Shown here: in pieces, positions 1 through 11,926 of the stretch
Position numbering within the stretch: position 1 is the stretch's first letter
Layout of the letters: every line of letters starts with the position of its first letter
Position numbers and translations under genes: made by a program
Notes under the pieces: model-generated
Seen by the model: the letters and a program-made list of their open reading frames with translations, nothing else
Database searches by the model: none
What the model was told of the DNA's origin: nothing
Assembly: GCF_000006565.2 (NCBI RefSeq)
Contig: NC_031472.1
Coordinates: 2,040,227-2,104,226 of the forward strand
Source: Toxoplasma gondii ME49
Taxonomy: Eukaryota; Apicomplexa; Conoidasida; Eucoccidiorida; Sarcocystidae
Reading direction: 5' to 3'
Length of the DNA: 64,000 bases

Positions 1-508
1 AGACTTGTCGGTCGGGAGACGCCATTACAGCGGGGAATCCCGTCTGCCGGCACACGCAGATGCGTCCTGTGGCGTTCAGCATCCTTCTCATCATTCGCTT
101 CCAACCTCCAGATCCCTTCTGTCTCTTCTGCTGAAGAATCTTTTGATCCGCGACAGTGGGAGAGTGAAATCGACGAAAAAAGAGGGAGTAACTGTGTTGC
201 TACTTGACTGAACACTATCCAGCCTTCAAGAAACCTGAGCCGTGGAGGCGTCTATCTGCCTGTGTATCTCTCTCTATATCTATCTGTCTATTGGACTACA
301 TATATGTGCAGTGGGATCGCGGATCGCTTGTACAGAGATAGTGTCTACTCATGATGCGATTCTTACAGTCATGGCCTGAAAACGCTCAAACCGTAGAGCC
401 AGTGGCCCGGTTCGTACCACCACGCCACGAACTGTCTGCGACCCTCACTTCCAGGCGTTCCGTGTTTTTCTGTGTGTTCCTGCTCAGACACGGTTGCCGC
501 GACAGACT
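1..508. other. 5' flank of the first gene
   Basis: No convincing coding sequence. The stretch ends just before the ATG at 509. A pyrimidine-rich run at about 265-310 ends in a CAG near 313-317 and could be the 3' end of a 5'-untranslated-region intron, which is common in coccidian genes. Otherwise it is probably promoter and leader of the following gene. Confidence 0.4.
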
Positions 509-3500
509 ATGGAGTCAACAGAGAGAAGACAGATTTCCACTCGTAACTCTCCAGAGATGAAAACCTCTCGGTCAGGCTCAAGAACGGATGGAGCGGCTCA
601 GCCACCCAAGGTGACATCGCCTTTCCTCGCAGTTCGTGTGCTGCGCTGTGAAGGCCTGAAGCACTCGGGCATGCATGCAGTTGAAGTCGAGGTCGGGGGT
701 CACCGGCGAGTCTCGGGGTGGATCGAAGGTGAGCGAGCGGCGAGTTGCACAGGTTGCGTTGGTCACAGAAAGAAAAAAAGTGAAGTCATGTGCCAGTTCA
801 GCAAACAGCGGAGACAGAGGGCGGGATCTGCCGAGGGAGAGAAATCGGGAAACCGGAGGAAGAGCGAGGGGAACCAGAAAGAACAACAGAGGTTCAAACA
901 AGAGGGACCACGCGGGGAGACGGAGAGATGACGAAAGCAGAGAGCAAACCACGGTGAAGCAAGAAGAGAGGGAGCAAGAAGGGAGATGTGGAGACAGGGG
1001 GCAGAGGAGACACTTAGGGAAGAAGACGGCGCTCGACGAGAGGCAGGAGACAAAAGAAGATGTGAGACAACTGATGTGTGGAAGGAAAGAAGCCGGGTTT
1101 GGGCGGGAAAACAGCACAAACAGGGAGGCAAGGACCGCAAAAAGAGAGGTCATTGCGCTAGAAAGCGGTAAGGGTGACAGTGCATGCGTTTCGGCCAGTC
1201 CTAACGAAGAAGACATCGGGCTTCGTTCCGATGTTCGCATGCGTTGTGTAGGCTGTCATGACGCAACCTTCAATTTCTCTTCGACCTTCAACAAAGTGCC
1301 TCGGGACGGCAACGTTCGACTTTCGGTGTGGCACAAACGCTCCTGGGTGAGACAGAAACATTTTCGTAGTTCTTTTTCAAGAGGCTCTTTCCCGCTTTTC
1401 CGTTTCCATGTTCACGCGGTTAGAAATTTCCAATTCTATTGGACTGAAGAAGTCTTTCGACTCGCCTCCCCCTTTCTCGGCTGCACTCGATCCTTCTCTC
1501 AGAATCTCTGCACCACCAATATATATATGTATATATGTATATTTATATATGTATACACTGATATGTATGCTCAGACTTAATAATGCATGTATCCTGCCTC
1601 ACGTGAAACTACGTTCAAGCCGTGCATGCCACATCTTCACTTTCTTAATATATATATATATATATATATCTTTACTTATTAGTATGTGCACCGATGCATG
1701 TGAAACGGCATTTAACTCGGTGTGTTCACGGCCTGCTCACTGTTGCTTCTTGTAAATGTCTTTGTTGTCTGCTCTGAATACGGAACCTTTGGTCGATTCC
1801 CATGCTATTGGGTCACCTCTGCGTTTTTTGTTTTCACCGTTTCCTTTTTTCCGTCGATTGTTGGTGTCTGTTCCACGCAGCGGGAAGACAAGCGCGTCTG
1901 CGATACATATTACTCGATAGGCTCGCTGTTCTCGGCGCCAGCGCATGCGTATCGCGGGTGGCTGGGACTGGAACAGAACACGCGTTTCGCAGGACAAGTT
2001 CTCGTTGAATTCAGTCTGTTGAGCAGGGGAACGTCGGAGAACCAGCGGGAAGCCGCGAGGCTCGCTGCTTCAGAACTCGAGGTGAAAGCTGAGTCAGGCC
2101 GCTCCCAGGCGACGGAGGGGCCGAGTGGGGAGAAGACGGGAGAAGAACGAGAGGGAAAAGAGGAGCAGAGTCTCATCGGAGACAGAGGGCGAGAGAGCGG
2201 AGAGAGAGAAAGCGGAGATGATGTCGACAAACGAGCAGCGACAGCGGCTTCACCATGTGGACGGCATCGTCTTCCCGACCATGCGTACCCTGTCAAACGG
2301 AGTAGCCAACAGGCGCCTGAGAAGGAGAAGAGTTCCGACGTTGTGGCTTTTTCGTCTTCACCTCCTAGCCCCGTGCTCCCGTCTGGACCTTCCTCTGGTG
2401 TCACGTCTTCTTCGACTTCTCTGCAAAAAACAGCCTCGTCTGCAGCTGGAGAAAAGAGAAACGACGAAGCGACAAGGAAAACCGACGAGAGAGGAGGGGC
2501 AGATTCTCGAGACGCTGATCTTTCTTCTCCCGCGGCTCTGGGTTCACCTGTGTCTGGTCTTCTTGTCGATCTTCTCTCTCTCGATGTCGAGATTCACGGC
2601 TCTACTGAGAAGAAGAGAACAGAGACAGAGGGGTCACCTTCTCTCTGTTTCTCCGGTGTCCCGGCAGGTCAGCCTGTGCCTCAGCCGAGACAAGAGCTGC
2701 ATTATCCAGGAGTCGTCTGTTCAGGAGTGGTACAACAAGGAAATAAACAAAGATGTGTATCTTCAGTGTCGTCCTACGCAGAAGGCGACGGAGGTGAGGC
2801 AGCAGACATGAGACCGACTGAAGCGCAAGGGGAAGCTACTCGTACGACGGAGAGACAAGAAGAATTCGAGTCTCTCCCCAGTGAACGAAAACACCGAGAC
2901 AGAAAGCAAGCAACCTGCGAACAGTCTCTGGTGTCTCGACAGCACGCTGCAAACAAGCCGCCCGAGGAAGGAGGGTCCGCTTTGCGACTTTCCATGGCCT
3001 CGCCCACGAGGCATTGCGGAGACGAAGAGATGTCGAAAGAGGAGGAAATAACGAAGAACAGAGAGAACGAAAGCGCAACAGACAGCGAGAAAGAAAGAGC
3101 ACAAGACAGAGATGAAGCGAACACGAGAGCGAGCGAAGAAGAAGGCGTCAGGAGGCAGGCGACGCAGCAAGGAAGCGCTAGCGAGTGTGCAGAACGAGAA
3201 ACTTGGAATCTCGAGAGGCGAGAGAGAAACCCATCTCGGGAACGTACGAGGGAGCAAAGAGCCATGACTGCGCAGAGAGGTCGGGGGAAAGAAGGCGGGG
3301 AAAGCAGATGTCAGAGAAGAAACTCAGGAGACGAGAACTCGAGAGACTTAAGAGGCACTCACCAAGAGATTAGGCTTCAGAACGCGGGTCCCGAATTGCG
3401 GCCAGTCCTTCCGGGAGAGAAAACAGAGAAAGACAGGGGAGACCCGCGAGCGAAGGAAGGAAAGAAACAAACCACTGAAGCAGAAGCCATCGCGGGGAAA

Positions 3501-6500
3501 CACGCAGAGGCAGACGGAGATAACAGTTCACGTTTTAGAAACCAGGGAAGGAGCATTTTTCCTCCAGAAAGTGAAATTTCATCTCCATCTCCTCCAGTTA
3601 AGTCTCCAAGGATAGACTCTGCCCCTGTTTCCTCTGTCTCAACATCTCGCGCTTCTGCATCTTCTCCACATGCTTCTTTTTCAAGCGAGTCGCAACGCCA
3701 GTTTATGACCGCTTCCCCTTCTTGCTGCCAGGAGGCGAAAAGGGACAAAACACCCATCGAGTCTCTCTCTTCGTCTTCTCCTTCCTCTTCTTCTACTCCT
3801 TCTTCGTCGTCTTCGTCTTCTTCTTCCGTGGCGCTTTTGGCGCATGCTTCGGGTGCTGCGGGAGGCGCGGCTTCTCCGGCTTTGCACGCAGCCCTCGAGG
3901 ACGCGGGCAAGCGCGAGAGAGACTGGAGAGCTCTGGATGAAATCTTTTTCGCCGAGTCTTCACGTTTGCGAAGAGTGTCGAGAGAAGGGTGTCAGCCATT
4001 TCTGAGGGCAGAGGGCGACGCGAAGAGAGTGGGTGACTCAGCTTCCTTCGTCGACGTGCAGGCCGCGAACGACGCTGGGGGCGAGACGACGACGGGGGAG
4101 AGTCGAGCCGAGAAGGAGGAGGCGGTTTTTCCTATCGTCGCTGAGCACCGAGACATAGAGGACGAGGCCTGGAGAGATGCAGGTGTCAAGGGAGACGAGG
4201 GGAGAACGCGAGGACATGCGGGAGGCAACAGGGAAGATGAGATGGGGATCTCAAAGAAAGAGACAGAGACTGTTTCGCCGCGCGGCCGATCAACCCACGA
4301 AGCTTCAGAGCCGCTGGACGTCTCGCTGACTCGCCGCCGAAGGTTCTCAGTGACTTCCGAGGGCTGCATAGAAGCCGGGAGTTTCCCTGAGGGCGCTGAG
4401 GGAGCGTCGACGGAGGCGCATGCAAGAAGAAGCAGCCACTCTCGTTGCGTCGATTTTGGGAGAGACACAGAGAGAGACAGTGGTTTTCGCAAACGGGAGA
4501 CTTCAGACCTGGACCAGAGCCGTCTGGACTCGGGTTGCTGCTCTGCAGAACTTCCTCCCGCTGCCTTCGAGACCGACGCTTTCAGGGCGCCCCTCTTCCC
4601 TGCACACAAGGAGACAGTTGCGCCTTCACGGCAACAGTCTCCTCCAGGAGACAAGTCCGCCGTTCGCGTGGCTCCGCCCATCTTCCCCGCAGACGAACCG
4701 ACCCCTGGACCGAAGGATGAAGAGAATGAAAAGCTCGCTTCTGTACTCGCTTCTTCTCTTTGTTCTTTTCAGGGTGGGCCTGGGACGCGGGTGTCGGGAG
4801 ACAGGCCTTGGCCGACGCGGGTGGAAGAAGCGAAGGTCTTCCTCGAACGAGAGGAGAACGAAGACCGAAGGCGAGAAAACGGGACTGTGGGGGCGCGAGA
4901 CTTACATTTCGCTGCGATTGAGGAGAAACAGACGACTGCAGCTAACAGGGCTTCTGAAGAAGAGAAGAAACAGTTCCATCGCGAAGCACTCGCAGAGTAT
5001 CGCAGGAAGACTAGAGAAGCCACAAAGGCGTTCGGACCTCTCCACGCGTATTCGCCGTGGGGAGGCGTAGGCGCGTTCCCGTCGCCGCGACCTCAGAGAC
5101 CTGAGACGGCGCCTGTCGATGCGTCTGCAGAGCCCCGCCAAAGTGTGTCGGAATCGTCTCCGGCAATATCTGAACGACGCTCCTCGGGCTCGTGGTTTTC
5201 CGCGTTCCCAGTGGTTTCTTGGTATCCTGTGATGCCTCCGGAACAGACCTCAACGCCTGGCGGAAGAGGACCGAGAGAGGAAGGCACAAACAAGGAGACA
5301 AAAGGAAGGGAACTGCCGGCCGACAGCGGCTGGGGCGACCCGAGGGCCCCTGGGGAAGACCGCGCGGATCTTGCTTCGCCTCCTTTTCCTTCTTCTTCCT
5401 GCTCCTTCGACGACCTGAAGCTTGCGGAACGCCCGCCTGAGGTGTCTCCAGAGAAGAAGAAGCCGTTCTCGCGTCTGCGGTTCCATCTCGGGTGGCCTCA
5501 CCTGAAGAGCAGCGGCAAAACAGAGAAGAGGAAGTCGGAAAAGAAGGCAGAGACCGAGGTTTCGGAGCCGCAATCCACAGCGGAAGTTGGCGTGTCGATT
5601 TCGCCGCGAAAAAAGGCCCCAAGAGACGCGGAGCCCGGGGCCGCGGGTCGACCGAGAGAAAAGAGACGATCTGTCTCTTCTTCTTCTCGGCGCTCGACGG
5701 TCTCGGCGCCTTCTTGGAGCCTGCCAAGTTCGCCCTCATTTCCCACTGAGAGAGACGCAGATGCCCCCCCGTTTCCCCTTGCGGATCCTCCTCGAACACA
5801 CTCTGGCGCTTCTCTGCGGTCTCGATCTTCGTCTCGTTCCTCGTCTGAGCGCCGTTTTCAGGTTTCTGCGAGGTCCCGGCCTGCTCCGCCTCCTTTGCCA
5901 GTCTTGCCGCCCCCACCCCTGGATGTCGGAGATCTGGACGCGGGGGCCGACCCTGAAGGCCATCTTTCTTCGCCTTCTTTCCTTTCTTCTCTCAGGCAGA
6001 ATTCAGTGGCTGCTAGCGCGGCGGGGGACGTGGACCGGAGTTCGCGCGAGCAGAGAAAGGCGTCGGTGTCAAGACAGAATGTCGAGTTTCCTCAAGTTCC
6101 TCCGTGGTCCAAGGAAGAAGAAAGGGCCTTCATCCGGCTCGGTTCAGAGACTGTCTCCGCAGACGCCCCTCGACTCGCGCCGCCACCGGGGGATGTAGTG
6201 GTGGAGCTTCCAAGACATCGCGAAGAAGAGGCGAAGCACCTGGCCAAAATAGGGGAAGGCGACCAACGGACTCTCGTGAAAAAAACGAAGAAGGGGTCGA
6301 GGAAGGTGCACAGTTCCAAGAAGACGAGACAAGCGTCTTCGAGTTCGCCCTCCCAGGGGGAAGAGACGTTCTTTCCCGACGCTCCTACTGCAGATAGTCC
6401 TTTTCCTCTCGAGCCTTCTCTTTTCCTCGAGGCGTCTGGGTGGACGGAGAACGCCCCTCCCCTCGCCTTGTCTTCTGCTGTCTCTTCTTTCCTCTCGCCT

Positions 6501-8567
6501 TTGCCAGGCTCTCAGCCGCCTGATGTGTCTCCTCGCCCTCGCGACGCAGAGGGCAGTGCGGTCCCCGCTACGCCTGCGTTTCTCGCTTGCGAACCAGAGA
6601 GACCAAGGTACGCAGAGAAAGGGAACTTCTTCTTTTCGACGCCTCCCAGGACCCCTTCCCTCGCGATGCCCTGCAGACCTCCCGAGCACGCGCTCCCCGA
6701 CCGAGAGCCTCTTCCGCCGCTCTCGCCAGAGACGAGACGCCGCTGCCATCGCCGCGGGGCGGGAGAATCTGAGATGGAAGCAGGCGAAAAAGACCAGACC
6801 CTGCATGCAACACGCGTCGGGAAAATGAAGGTGGGAAGAGACGTTCGGCCTCTTGGGCTCCCTGGAGGCCCCTACGAGGACCGACGAGAGTCTAAGGAGC
6901 CGGCAAGAAGAAGTACAGCCGAAGTGAGAAGATTCTCATCTGGAAAGCGACGCCAGTCTGGTGTCAAGACGGCAGTGCCTTCCGCAGACATCACTGGAGG
7001 AAAGGTTGGGGGTCGTGCGCATGCGATGCATGCAGGAGTTTCAGGTGTCGCTTCTTTCTCTTATCCTCGTAGTTCTGACCTTCCAGCGTCTACCTTGAGT
7101 CCGCCTGGGGGGTACCCAGGTGCCGTTTTGTCTCCGTTCGGACCTGGGTCGCCTCCAGGTCCTGCTTCTTCCTCCGCTTCTTCTCTGCAGTGCCTCATGG
7201 CCCGCGGATTTTCTCCCTTTGACACCTTGACGCCCGAAGCGAGTTCTCCGTCTCCTTGCTGTCCGCCTGCGTATCCTGTGTTGGCGACGCCTCTCCCTTC
7301 GGCGCCTGTTGCCCTCGCTGCACATCCATTCTGCTCTTCCTCGTCCTCCCCGTCCTCGCCGTTCGCCTCTGCTTCGCCATACCTGGCCTCAGCCCAGAAT
7401 CCTGCCTTTCAGGTGTGGCGAGAGAACGCCGTGGAGTGTCGTAACAGCGCAGTGGTCGCGCCCCAGATCCAGGTGCAGCGCCTCGCTCCCCTGGACGGTC
7501 GAGAAGCGAAGAACGCCTCTCTTTCTTCTGGCTCGCCTTTTGCAACTTCTGTGTCTGCTCCTCCTCTGCCTTCGAGCGCAACCCTCGCTGGAGGCCAAGG
7601 AACCGAGAGGAGCTATCATAGGCCCGAGGCACAGAACCGCAATCCGTTCTCAGCGCTTGCCGATTCCACGCCAGTATCTGCGGCCCCGCTGTCCTCTGCC
7701 TCAGCCCCTGTCTCTTCTCTTCCTTTCTCTCTCTCCACGTCTCCCTCAAAGCTCTTGCCCATTGTTGTGCCTCCTCCCTCTTCTCCAGCGTCTTCTTTCG
7801 TGTCTGCTGTCTCTTCTGGGCTGTCTGCTGAGTCTCTGTCGCACTCGCCGTTTGCGGTCTCAGTCCCGATGTTGTCCGGAGTGCATGCGCCCGGGACGAA
7901 GCTTCCGGTTGGAAGCTTGAATCACCGAAGGTCTGCGTCTGAGAGCGACAGAGACGTCGATCGGAATCCGTTTGCGCTTTTGGGTTCGGGTACGAAGAGA
8001 GATTCTTTGTCCGCTATGAAGACGCCAACTTCCTGTCTGTCTGTCGCGCGTGCGTCGCATGCACCACAAACAACCGCTGTGAGGAATTCTTCCAGTGGCG
8101 TCTGTGTCACTGCCTCTCCTTTGGTGTCTCTCCAGGGACTTCAGGGTGGTCCGCCGCCCTCGGGTCCCTCTTCCTCCTCAGGCGCGAATTGCTCAGCGTC
8201 GGTTTCTTCCGTCTCTCCTTTCGCTCTCTCGCGCCGAGCCCAAGGCGCAGGTGCGGGAGATGGTTTGCACTGGAAAGGTTCTCAAGCTCTGCTCTGCGAC
8301 AGGCCTGAGGAGACAGGAGACAGTCGCGAGGCGGAGAAGCCGCGACATGGAACGCGAGAGAGAAGAGCTGGGAGCTTTTCTGGAGATACCCGTACCCCGA
8401 AGGAGAGAAAGGGCTCGGTAGATGCGAGGGAGAGTGGAGCCGAAGAGAGACCCACACGAGGGAGACAGAGACAGAGAACCGTGTCTGATGGGCAGACAGG
8501 ACGAGGCGACGGGGTCGCCAGCCCCGCAATTCAAGCTCCACGCTTCCCGTCGCCCACCCCCCACTGA
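509..8567 (+). CDS. Giant low-complexity protein with N-terminal C2-like domain
   Basis: Proposed exons are 509-728 and 1888-8567, about 2,299 residues. Exon 1 starts at ATG 509 and ends AAG|GTGAGC. A pyrimidine tract runs into CAG at 1880 and AAG at 1887; only the AAG site keeps phase with the exon 1 donor. Across the junction, residues about 35-125 read like a C2 beta-sandwich: strands FLAVRVLRCEG, AVEVEV and GQVLVEFSLLSR, with a Trp-rich stretch GWLGLEQNTRF before the last strand. C2 domains bind membranes or calcium, but I see no clear set of calcium-binding aspartates. The remaining 2,150 or so residues are disordered: Ser, Glu, Arg and Pro runs, a poly-Ser block near 3766-3830, basic patches, and no further fold. 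Such tails are common in coccidian proteins. The large exon is near certain as coding; the first exon and the C2 call are inference. Start and acceptor choice are the weak points. Confidence 0.7.
1519..1669. repeat. TA/TATG microsatellites in the intron of the first gene
   Basis: Two simple repeats: interrupted TATATG runs at about 1519-1556 and an almost pure (TA)n run of about 23 bases at 1647-1669. Both lie inside the proposed intron 729-1887, which supports that stretch being non-coding. Confidence 0.85.
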
Positions 8568-9099
8568 ACGTTTTTTTGTACAGAATGTCTACGAGAAGTG
8601 ATGGGCATGTCACCTGAAAAACTTACGGGTCCCGGGACTGTGAGCGTCGTTCTCGTTTCTTTTCACTCATCCGGTTGCTCCGCGTTTCTTTCTTACAAAG
8701 GTCTCTTCTCTCTTCTGCTCTCTCTTGTCTCTTCTCTCGAAACTGTCTTCATTGCTTTCGCTTAGCGCTCCTCTCAGTTTCCGCGCTTCTCTTCCAATCT
8801 TCATCCTCGCTCTCCTTTTTCTTTTCTTTGTCGATGTTGAGCACGATTCAGCGCTAATTTTCCGGATATCTCGCTGTAGCGGCATTGACCTTTCGGGCCT
8901 CTGCATGCGAGGCATACACTTTTTAAAAGGATCTCCCGTCCCCGCTTTCTTCATAGTAGAGAAATCCTCATGCACAAACAGCCTTGCGGTTTCTCAATTT
9001 GCGAAAAACACGCAACCGCGTATCCGCTGGTTACAGTAAAGTCTACTGGGGAAGTCTCCATCTTGCCACTAAATGGAAAATGCACATGCTTTTTTAAAC

Positions 9100-9172
9100 T
9101 TAAGGGAGAAAGGATTCGAACCTATGTTTCTCGGAATCAAACTCCAGTATTCCTCCTCGTTAGGAGAAGTAA
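9100..9172 (-). other. Possible degenerate tRNA-Gln(UUG)-like remnant
   Basis: On the minus strand a T-arm-like GGTTCGAATCC (complement of about 9110-9121) lies downstream of an anticodon-like loop GTTTGAT, with TTG in the anticodon position, U33 and A37, held by a stem of about four pairs. Further upstream CTCC/GGAG can form a D-like stem. The acceptor arms do not pair and the T stem has a mismatch, so it is not a working tRNA as it stands. It could be an old fragment of organellar or nuclear tRNA, or chance. Confidence 0.25.
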
Positions 9173-10395
9173 CAGAAGCAATGCGCGGAACAACTGCAGA
9201 GACATGCACAAATGTTTAGGTTTTTCGCATTCACACTTCGGTCCATGTTTCTGCATTTACGTGAAATATAATTTTCCACGAGACATGATGCGTCCCGTTT
9301 TCTAAGAGAGCTGCGAGTTAAATACTCCACGGCCGCCTGAAAGAAACAAGAGAACGCTTTTGGTAGATAAAAAGCCCTAGATAAACACACGAGAGGGCAC
9401 TACGCCCCCGCACGAAGTTTCAGAAACACAGTTTGGGGGAACCTAGCTTTCATGGAAATCAGGAATCTGCCTACAGGCCAAAAGACTCGTCCCATCTCTT
9501 AGAGAAAAAAAAAGAGGAAGAATAGTCACAGCCTGAACACGTTGTCTCACAAGCGACGGTTGTGACCGTACGTATTTTGCACAAGGAAACGTGAATGTGT
9601 GAGTCCTCGGAGGTAGGCGAAGAAGAAGTGGAGGAGCCGAGCCAATTGTTAGACAGTGAACCGTGTTTCATGGAAGAAAAAGTTGTATTTTGACAATGGA
9701 GGTGCGACTGCGTGAGAGGCAGTTCCGCGTTTCTCCCAATTGTTCATTATGTTTAAGTTATCTTTTCATTTGCGACTCCGCGCTGTTCCTCTCGGGCGAC
9801 TTCTGTCCTTGGCTACTTGGATGATAGAACGCTTCTGATGGACTATTTAGACGATTCTATGCATGACACGTATGTTGCCTTCCACAGGGTGTATTCTAAT
9901 ACTTTACTGCCGGCCTCTTGCACTCGTCGATTTGCACGTCTGTGTCGGTGTTTTTGTGTGCTTTTCTTTATCCCGTGTACTGATTGTAGATGGGTCCTTC
10001 CACAGTGCCGCTTATTTCTTTATACGGATACCGGTAGACTCAAGGAAATGGACAAGGCGATGCGTCCAAGCATTTGCAATTCGCCCTTGGTTGAGTACAC
10101 AACCAAGTTGAATCAGACAAAGTCTGTTCGTGTCGTCTGAGATGCACTCGCCCCTTGCTGTCTCTGTCCAGATGTCCTTCACTGTAGCCACCGTGCATAT
10201 CTCCACCACTCTCATCCACGTTTTTTGCCTACGACTTTGACCAACCCAGACCGCTGCCGAATTCAGAACAGATACGTCGAGTTACTGAAACAAAAACTTC
10301 TATTCAAGGACGACAATTCCCCATGGGTTCTCCTGCCTTCGGACCGTCAGATAATGCAGCTTAGCTTGATGTTTTTTCGTTGCATTAATGCATGG

Positions 10396-10540
10396 TGTTC
10401 AACTGGTTCTATTACTACGATAATTATCATCTTCGCTATGCTCTTACGTCGCGCCACGATGGACCCTAGAGAGACCTGATTATCCTGGCGCTATTAATAC
10501 AGGGGTTCAGCTGGTTCTATTTCTACGATAATTACTATCT
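10396..10540. repeat. Imperfect direct repeat, unit about 38 bp, spaced 107 bp
   Basis: Copies at about 10396-10433 and 10503-10540 share most bases: each contains TTCAnCTGGTTCTAT followed by CTACGATAATTA. The copies differ at a few positions. The repeat is AT-rich compared with its surroundings, and no open frame spans it. Origin unknown; a local tandem duplication or an inserted organellar fragment is possible. Confidence 0.6.
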
Positions 10541-11926
10541 CAACAAAAGCACGTGACACATGTAGCTTGAAACTCTCCGTGACCGCCATCGAACAGACCA
10601 TCGTCGGAATGCAAGTATCCGCGTACCTTACGAGCTGCTTCTATCTGCTTGTTACAATTGCAGCATTTATCGTCCTTGTCCTGTGACAAGTACGAACCCC
10701 GCCGCCTTTCCCTTCAACAACCAGCGTTCTGTCGGCTTTTATTCGTCCACAAATTCATTTTTACAGCATTATGTATTCACAATTTGAGTGGAACCGTTCG
10801 AGACACCGAAACGTTCGAAGCGGCCAGAGTGCAAGATCACGGCTTCGTTAAAGTGAGAATACATCACCTTGTCAGGTTTTTGAAAGGCCATGAGTCAAGA
10901 CACAAGATGTCGACCCGTGGACGCGCGACTCTGGTCGAACAAAAAAAAGCCCATTGAGAATTCAAAACAAAATTCGCATTCGCATGCAACTGCCGCTGTG
11001 GCTCACAGCAACACGGCACCCTCTCTAGGTTTGGCCTCGAGGCCCTCCTCGCTTCCCTCTGTGTTTTTGGTGGCATGCCAGGCTTGAACAAGTCAGGAGT
11101 CTCCACCGACTCCCTCGACTGCTCTTCCAGAGTCCTTCTCTCCTGCTGTCTGGAGTCTGTTACGCAGCTTGTGATTTCCACCTGTGCCTGTGGCAAGACG
11201 GGTTTTTCCCTCGATTCCCGTCTCCCATCTCAATTACCTTCTGTGGAACGCTGTACACGGCGATAAGCACACACAAACGCTAGCCTGCTCTCTCTCGCAG
11301 GTCCTCGTGCATTTTTCTCTTCCCTCTAGGTCGCGCTAGGCGAACCGACCAGTCCAGCACCTACACTCTGCGTTTTTCATTTTCATTTTCCGTGGTAACG
11401 AAAACAGGTCACGCCTGTCCCTGTGCCGTGCTTCTGCCACCCTATTCCTCCCCGTCGAAACGGTATCCCCTTACAGAACTACACGATTCACACTGTTCTC
11501 CACTCGACCCGGACATTCCAGGTACAAAGCCATAAAAGGACCAGCTGTTCTCGAAACCTATCGGCACTCTTTCCTCTCTTTCCTGGCATACAAACGCATG
11601 TATGTACGCCTATACCTGCATGTACGGGTGCGTCTGCAGGCATAGTCCTGTGCCACCTGTCGGTTCTTTTGTCTCAACCTGGTCCAAATGTCGTTCCCGG
11701 TCTTAGACTGAAAGGTCTCTCGCGTTCTCTGCACCTTGTTGCCTGCTGATGAGAGCTCCTGGAAATGTTTCCTCTGATGTCGAGGCTCTTTCGTTTCTCC
11801 GTCGCAGACTGAGAGCCAGAGCCCAAATGCCTGACTTTGAGACCTGAACTTCAAGGCCCTTTTTACAGCATGTGTAGAACGCGTTGCAGTCTCGTCCGGC
11901 GACCTCCCCTCGCTGCACCCTCGAGT

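Larger units (their letters stand above)
8568..11926. other. Intergenic region between tail-to-tail genes
   Basis: About 3.4 kb between the 3' ends of the giant C2-like gene and the minus-strand acylated-protein gene, so it should hold two 3' untranslated regions. No reading frame has supporting splice sites or protein character. The first 300 bases are pyrimidine-rich, then the DNA becomes more AT-rich from about 9000 to 10900. A tRNA-like remnant (9100-9172) and an imperfect direct repeat (10396-10540) are listed separately. Confidence 0.5.
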
